This document shows positions 6,651-10,327 of a stretch of 10,327 bases of DNA, in pieces. The number at the start of each line of letters is the position of its first letter. The stretch's first letter is position 1. The position numbers and the translations under genes are program-made. Below the pieces are notes generated by a model that was not told the origin of the DNA, did no database searches, and was given only the letters and a program-made list of their open reading frames with translations. Source of the stretch: Acidobacteriota bacterium. GTDB lineage: Bacteria > Acidobacteriota > Terriglobia > Acidiferrales > UBA7541. The DNA lies in the NCBI GenBank assembly GCA_003224195.1, contig QHYP01000145.1, forward strand, positions 1-10,327, given 5' to 3'.

Positions 6651-7040
6651 ATGGCCAAAACGAAACTTTTCAGCATCGCGGTTGACAATCGTCCCGGCTC
6701 AGTTGCGGAGATCGCGAAGACACTCGGGAATGCGAAGGTGAACCTGCTGGCTCTCCTCGCGACTTCGCAGGGGACGAGCGGCACGGTTCAATTGATTGCC
6801 GAGAATCCAACGCAGGCGAAGAAGGCCCTCGATGCAGCGAGGATCGCATACAAGGAGACCGCCGCCGAGGGGTACGAACTGGCGAACAAGCCCGGCGCTC
6901 TGGCGCAATGCTTGGAGAAGCTGGCAGCGAAAGGCGTGAATTTAAGCTCCATCTGCGCCACGGCCGCAAAGGGCGGGAAGAAAGCGGTGGTGATCTGCGC
7001 CGGCGAGGCCCAGGAAAAAGTAGCGACAGTGAGCGCGTAG
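6651..7040 (+). CDS. Small protein of two tandem ACT domains
   Basis: The 129-residue protein contains two ACT-type small-molecule-binding modules and nothing else. The first begins about residue 4, with 'NRPGSVAEIAKTLGNAKVNLLALLA'-like strand-helix-strand order (positions 13 onward). The second begins about residue 74, with NKPGALAQ and 'KGVNLSSICA'. The N-x-P-G turn starting each module is the usual ligand loop of ACT domains, which bind amino acids in regulators of amino-acid metabolism. With no catalytic domain it is probably a stand-alone sensor or a regulatory subunit; the ligand cannot be read from the sequence. GGGGGTGA (about 6638-6645) lies 5 bases before the ATG, and a TATAAT stands upstream, so it is probably transcribed on its own. 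There is no evident functional link to the chemotaxis operon. Confidence 0.85.
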   Translation: MAKTKLFSIAVDNRPGSVAEIAKTLGNAKVNLLALLATSQGTSGTVQLIAENPTQAKKALDAARIAYKETAAEGYELANKPGALAQCLEKLAAKGVNLSSICATAAKGGKKAVVICAGEAQEKVATVSA

Positions 7041-7363
7041 GGCCAGTGACCCTTCGGCTGGGCTCAGGGCAAGCCGGCGGCCAGTGATCAGTGGCCAGGC
7101 GTCAGTGGACAGTCGTGAGTGGTCTATACTGGTAATTGGTGACGCGGAGCTTTTACGCGTAGAAGACCGCGCCTGCGCAGCATGAGGGCGGGCTTCGCCT
7201 GCGCACGTTGTTTCAACTGATAGATACGTCCACAGCGAGATAACTGTTACGCCGCAGGCGGTAGTACTAAGCCTTGAGGTGGTGTCAGCTATCCTCGAAG
7301 ATTATCTACGCCGTGTTTCCTCCGATTTCAACAAGCGTAGTGGTGTAGGAGGTGGGAAAAATT
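7041..7363. other. Repeat-rich noncoding spacer
   Basis: No convincing gene is seen. The left part has degenerate CAGTG-type iterations (GGCCAGTGA, CAGTGATCAGTGG, GTCAGTGGACAGT) at about 7042-7113 and a 'CCCTTCGGCTGGGCTCAGGGC' stretch at about 7050-7070. CGCCTGCGCA occurs twice, at 7170-7179 and 7196-7205, with its inverted core CGCAGGCG at 7253-7260; the second copy sits in a GCGGGC-TTC-GCCTGC hairpin. TATACT at 7125-7130 could be a -10 box but has no -35 at proper spacing. Confidence 0.5.
7347..7354 (+). promoter_or_regulatory. Strong ribosome-binding site of the TPR gene
   Basis: AGGAGGTG, a near-perfect anti-16S match, ends 9 bases before the ATG at 7364. It overlaps the in-frame GTG at 7352, which therefore cannot be the start. 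This fixes the TPR protein start at 7364. Confidence 0.85.
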
Positions 7364-8830
7364 ATGCGCCGTTGGTTCTTATTGGCGCTGCTCGTTGTTG
7401 TGGGAATGTGGGGAAGCTGGATCATGCTTCAGCGGCACAGGGAAGCAGTTTGGTCCGAATCTTTCGGGCGGGCGTCCGCGGCATTTAGCCGTCACGACTA
7501 TGCAGGGGCAGAAAGGATTCTGCTGAGTATTCTTACGGACACTGAAAGATGGTATCCACACGGGCACCGCCTGGCCAACGTCCTCGGTATGCTGGGTACA
7601 TCGTATCGCGCCGACCGGAATTACGAGCAAGCGGAACCTATCTTGAAAAGGGCTCTCCAGCTTTACGAGAGTCTTTCACAGGCCCCGAGCGTGGAGCTTG
7701 GCAGGGTTGAGCTCAACCTGGCACAGGTCTATCGCGATAACAACCGCTTGCCAGAGGCGGAGCAACACTTTTCACAGGCGCTTGCAATCTTAGACAAAGA
7801 TCCTGGTGCCACCGGCTACGATCGCGGAGGCGCTCTCCTGAATCTGGGGTTTGTCTGCGTTGAGCAGGGGCGATACACAGAGGCGGAACCGTTGTTTGTG
7901 CGCGCCGTGGCGGCCTACGAAGGTTACCCTCCGGCGTCTATGCATCCAGATCTTGCTAATGCATTCTTCCAGTTGGCCGAACTGTACAGGCTCGAAGGAA
8001 AATTTTCGGAGGCAGAGGCGCAATACCTGAAGGCATTGGCTATCCAAGAAAAAGTCTTGGGCTCCCAGAGCCAGCCTGCAATGGATTCGCTGGAAGGTTT
8101 AGCCATGGCATACCAAGGTCAGGGCAAGACTTCCGAAGCCAAGCAACTGCTCGCTCGCGTCGGACAGATTAACCAAAATATCTCAGCCCCAGGTGGCAGC
8201 GCGAATGGTGGGACGCTGGTCGATCTCGGATCGGTTGCAGAGAGTCAAGGGAAATATACCGAGGCAGAATCACTCTACAAACAGGCCATTTCTGCCTACG
8301 AGAAATCTCCTGGGCCCTACCCCGCCGCCATTGCGGTCGTGCTCGGTAGTTTGGGACGGTTGTACCGCGACCAGGAGCAATTCAACCTCGCTCAGGCCGA
8401 GCCTCTGTTTCGACGAGCCCTTGCCATTCGTGAAAAGTCGCTGGGGCCAGACCATCCTGACACAGCCGCGACATTGAGCGATCTTTCTCTGCTGTACTTC
8501 TACGAACGCAAGTTTGCAGAGGCTGAACAGCTAGGTAAACGGGCACTCGGCATCGACGAAAAGGCTCACGGGCCAGAGGGTCTGCAGGTTGCCGCAGATC
8601 TGAACCGGATCGGCATTGCACAGCGCGACCAGCAAAAGTTCGGGCAGGCTGAGATCGCGCTGAAGAGGGCACTCGCGATCCGCGAGAAGCGTTTGCCATC
8701 GAACCACGCAGGTGTCGCGATAGTCCTCGAGAATTTGGCTTCGGCATATTTGTGTCAGGGCAAGCAAGACAAAGCAATCCCGCTGCTTGCACGGGCGCAG
8801 AGAATTCGCGCCCATTCCTCAAGAGACTAG
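7364..8830 (+). CDS. Membrane-anchored TPR repeat protein
   Basis: The 488-residue protein opens with Arg-Arg followed by a hydrophobic stretch (about residues 4-22, 'WFLLALLVVVGMWGSWIML') and no clear cleavage site, so it is probably anchored in the inner membrane with its body outside the cytoplasm. The rest is about ten TPR units of about 40-44 residues, of the long kind seen in kinesin-light-chain-like bacterial proteins: recurring 'Y..Q.KY.EAE.LY..AL.I.EK.LG' with 'HPD.A..L..L..LY' starts. One unit (around QFNLAQAEPLF) has two extra residues, and the linker near 'NISAPGGSANGG' splits the array into an N-terminal set of five and a C-terminal set of five. TPRs bind peptides or other proteins; no enzymatic or sensor domain is present. 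The gene stands alone, its partner unknown. Confidence 0.85.
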   Translation: MRRWFLLALLVVVGMWGSWIMLQRHREAVWSESFGRASAAFSRHDYAGAERILLSILTDTERWYPHGHRLANVLGMLGTSYRADRNYEQAEPILKRALQLYESLSQAPSVELGRVELNLAQVYRDNNRLPEAEQHFSQALAILDKDPGATGYDRGGALLNLGFVCVEQGRYTEAEPLFVRAVAAYEGYPPASMHPDLANAFFQLAELYRLEGKFSEAEAQYLKALAIQEKVLGSQSQPAMDSLEGLAMAYQGQGKTSEAKQLLARVGQINQNISAPGGSANGGTLVDLGSVAESQGKYTEAESLYKQAISAYEKSPGPYPAAIAVVLGSLGRLYRDQEQFNLAQAEPLFRRALAIREKSLGPDHPDTAATLSDLSLLYFYERKFAEAEQLGKRALGIDEKAHGPEGLQVAADLNRIGIAQRDQQKFGQAEIALKRALAIREKRLPSNHAGVAIVLENLASAYLCQGKQDKAIPLLARAQRIRAHSSRD

Positions 8831-8965
8831 TGATGGTGACCTTCAGGGAAATGGATGGCATCGAAGCGGTAGTGGCATGCGGCCGTTTATTCCTCCGCAC
8901 GGCGACAGGGTAAAAGATTCCGACCTCATTCGAAGGGGATGGGACTACGCTGAACGGAAAAGAAG

Positions 8966-9310
8966 ATGCGGTACTTAATAACGGCCGTTATGTTATTCCT
9001 GACCTGTCTGTGCTCCTCGTGTCATACATGCGATTCTGCTCCAGGAGTAAGAGTTGAGTCTAAGTCACGGCAGTACGTCGCGCTAGTAGAGGGCTCCAAC
9101 TGCGGACCGTTGTTGTCTGAGTTCGACTCTTTCGTGAAAGTCGAGCGGCCATACTACATTGGGGGACACCGGGTTTGGACCTCAAGAAAAACACTGGCTG
9201 GGGGAAAGCTGAGCCTAGATCGCCTAAGATTAAGCTGGGACAGCGACGAGCATCTTTCCGTTAAATGCCGCTGTGAAAGCGATATGTTGGACTTCCAGAC
9301 GAATAATTAG
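8966..9310 (+). CDS. Small exported cysteine-rich protein, function unknown
   Basis: The 114-residue protein starts with a Sec-type signal (MRYLITAVMLFLTCLCSSC) followed by a cysteine-dense segment with Cys at 14, 16, 19 and 22. A lipoprotein site at Cys19 is possible, but the residue at -3 is Cys rather than Leu/Val/Ile, so lipidation is doubtful. The mature part has the order 'YVALVEGSNCG' then 'LRLSWDSDEHLSVKCRC', which resembles small bacterial secreted proteins with a 'SPDGKY.A....NCG' opening and a 'L.W.....L.I.C' end; this is a resemblance from memory only. Cys46, Cys101 and Cys103 could form disulphides outside the cytoplasm. The start ATG is preceded by AAAAGAAG, a weak site. It lies 135 bases after the TPR gene in the same direction; co-transcription is possible. 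Confidence 0.6.
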   Translation: MRYLITAVMLFLTCLCSSCHTCDSAPGVRVESKSRQYVALVEGSNCGPLLSEFDSFVKVERPYYIGGHRVWTSRKTLAGGKLSLDRLRLSWDSDEHLSVKCRCESDMLDFQTNN

Positions 9311-9336
9311 CGCAATGTGACCGTAACCTACACCTT

Positions 9337-9349
9337 CTCTCGATGAGAG
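9337..9349 (+). other. Small hairpin after the cysteine-rich gene
   Basis: CTCTC (9337-9341) and GAGAG (9345-9349) pair around GAT, 27 bases after the stop. There is no T-run; a weak terminator or chance. Confidence 0.2.
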
Positions 9350-9452
9350 GGAACGGGGAACTCTTAGCTTCGCTTTGCGCGGTTGTTTGTTCGCAGACTC
9401 CTTAACCCACTGGATCAATCGGCACCAATCCGGGCTCACCTCTCTGCAACTT

Positions 9453-9567
9453 ATCTCATAAATGCTTCAATGGCGCGTACCGGGGACCTCAGGGGTTAAA
9501 ACCTCTGCATTTCCGGAGCTTTTCGGCACGGCTGAAGCCGTGCCCTTCCGCGAGTTATTTATGAGAT
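9453..9567. repeat. Palindromic (REP/MITE-like) unit bounded by an 11-bp inverted repeat
   Basis: ATCTCATAAAT at 9453-9463 is exactly inverted as ATTTATGAGAT at 9557-9567. Inside lie two palindromes: AGGGGTT / AACCTCT at 9491-9506 (one G-T pair) and a near-perfect GGCACGGCT-GA-AGCCGTGCC at 9525-9544. The unit overlaps the last third of the RAYT gene's tail. Palindromes like these are the usual non-autonomous partners of RAYT transposases. Confidence 0.75.
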
Positions 9568-10060
9568 GGCTTGTAGTAAAATGAAAACTGCTCCACATCC
9601 ATGCATCCGGACTTTTCACCAGTCCCCGTTTCACCGGATTGCCGTGCATGTACTCGAGCTTCTCCCGTTTTTTATGTCGAGTGTAGACATTGAAATCGTA
9701 AAATCTGGGCTGCCAGAATCGCGCCAGACCCACACCGGCGTTCATAAATGACGGCGGCAACTGCGCGGCGGAAACGTGACGCTTGTTTTTCCGCAGGTAT
9801 CGAGCGACGCGCTGCTTCAGCGCTTTCAGCACCACCGATGGCGTAGCCCTCGGCGGTTCGCTGATCAAGAGATGCACGTGGTCCGGCATAACCACATAGC
9901 CCACAAGGAAGAAGCCATATTTCGCCCGGAGTTCCGCCAGCACCTTAACAAACAGACTTCTGGCCCGGACCGTGTCCAGATACCGGCGGCGCCGGTAACA
10001 GCAGAAGGTGACAAAGTGAAAATGCTTCTGGCCGTAGTGACGTTTCAAGCCCTTCGGCAT
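9467..10060 (-). CDS. REP-associated tyrosine transposase (RAYT, Y1/HUH family)
   Basis: The 197-residue protein is a Y1-type single-strand transposase of the IS200-related RAYT group, which processes palindromic repeats. Visible are 'HFHFVTFCCYRRRRYL' near the N-terminus, the HUH metal-binding motif His61-Val-His63 in 'MPDHVHLLISEP', the FWQPRFYDFNV segment, the catalytic Tyr137 in 'EKLEYMHGNPVKRGLV', and the WMWSSF motif just after. All key residues are present, so the enzyme could be active. The start is taken at the ATG at 10060 (MPKGLKRHYG, a usual family opening); a GTG at 10078 would add six residues, and neither has a clear ribosome-binding site. The last 36 or so residues (after WSSFHF) are encoded by the adjoining palindromic unit and include KGTASAVPK read from the main palindrome, so they are probably not part of the fold. 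Confidence 0.9.
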   Translation of the reverse strand: MPKGLKRHYGQKHFHFVTFCCYRRRRYLDTVRARSLFVKVLAELRAKYGFFLVGYVVMPDHVHLLISEPPRATPSVVLKALKQRVARYLRKNKRHVSAAQLPPSFMNAGVGLARFWQPRFYDFNVYTRHKKREKLEYMHGNPVKRGLVKSPDAWMWSSFHFTTSHLINNSRKGTASAVPKSSGNAEVLTPEVPGTRH

Positions 10061-10197
10061 CGGAGCAGCAAGACCCACCCTTGTAAAAAGAAGTTGTGAA
10101 AAAACCCAAAAAGGCGCGATCTAGCATCTATAAGTGGCCTCGGCGAAGGTGAATTTGTTGGGCTTAGCAAACGCGCACAGGCAGGAGTGTGTATTAG
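10061..10197. other. Spacer between RAYT and DDE transposase remnant
   Basis: About 137 noncoding bases. A run of A residues (about 10098-10113, GTGAAAAAACCCAAAAAGG) lies upstream of the RAYT gene and gives T-runs on the minus strand. I see no clear IS terminal repeat, though the end of the neighbouring element should lie here. Confidence 0.35.
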
Positions 10198-10327
10198 TCA
10201 AGAGAGTTCCTTTGCAGAGTTGGGTGGCTGAACGAGCTCGCGAACTCGCTCAGCAGGAGTCTTCCCATCGAGCGCGAGGTGTGGCCGGTCCTCGTTGTAT
10301 TCGCGTTCCCACCGCCTGAGTTTTCGA
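10198..10327 (-). CDS. IS3/IS481-type DDE transposase, C-terminal end (continues beyond window)
   Basis: Reading leftward from the window edge, the frame gives 42 residues to a TGA at 10198-10200. The core 'WEREYNEDRPHLALDG' followed by KTPAERVRE is the hallmark end of the integrase-core (rve) domain of IS3- and IS481-like transposases, where Y-N-x-x-R-P-H-x-A-L and T-P-A-E follow the last catalytic Glu. Catalytic residues lie outside the window, so whether the element is intact cannot be told. The tail VQPPNSAKELS is typical in length. Confidence 0.8.
   Translation of the reverse strand, partial: RKLRRWEREYNEDRPHLALDGKTPAERVRELVQPPNSAKELS

Noticed and set aside
8382..8900. Minus-strand open frame opposite the TPR gene
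   Set aside because: It is the antisense of regular TPR repeats, with no motif of its own.
8834..8914. Tiny 26-codon open frame right after the TPR gene
   Set aside because: No ribosome-binding site and no recognisable content; indistinguishable from chance.

Overview
The window looks like a chromosomal piece from a GC-rich, motile or surface-sensing bacterium, most likely an Acidobacteriota (Terriglobia-type) genome. That placement is an inference from the style of the chemotaxis proteins and from a RAYT transposase with palindromes of the 'GGCACGGCT-GA-AGCCGTGCC' type. It was not computed and should be treated as moderate at best.

Bases 1-6120 hold a compact plus-strand chemotaxis operon: the 3' end of a methyl-accepting chemotaxis protein (MCP), then cheW, cheR, cheA, cheB, cheY and a cheX-like phosphatase gene. 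Spacing is tight. cheR/cheA share GTGA, cheA/cheB and cheY/cheX share ATGA, and the other gaps are 16-47 bases. Together these genes form a full excitation and adaptation circuit: receptor, CheW coupling to CheA, phosphotransfer to CheY, signal removal by CheX, and receptor methylation and demethylation by CheR and CheB. No cheD, cheC or cheZ lies in the window. The main anomaly is cheA. Its phosphotransfer (Hpt) half and its kinase half are in different reading frames, with the break near 2800-2813.

Bases 6121-6650 are noncoding. They hold several hairpins just after cheX (a possible operon end), then an AT-richer stretch with a diverged repeat in three copies, and finally a consensus TATAAT just before a small gene for a protein of two ACT domains (6651-7040).

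Bases 7041-9310 look accessory: a repeat-rich spacer, a membrane-anchored protein of about ten tetratricopeptide (TPR) repeats, and a small exported cysteine-rich protein of unknown function.

Bases 9311-10327 are mobile-element territory. A minus-strand RAYT-type Y1 (HUH) transposase has a 3' end that runs into a palindromic repeat unit bounded by an 11-bp inverted repeat. At the edge is the C-terminus of an IS3/IS481-type DDE transposase, also on the minus strand. I found no tRNA, rRNA, CRISPR array or evident new defence system.
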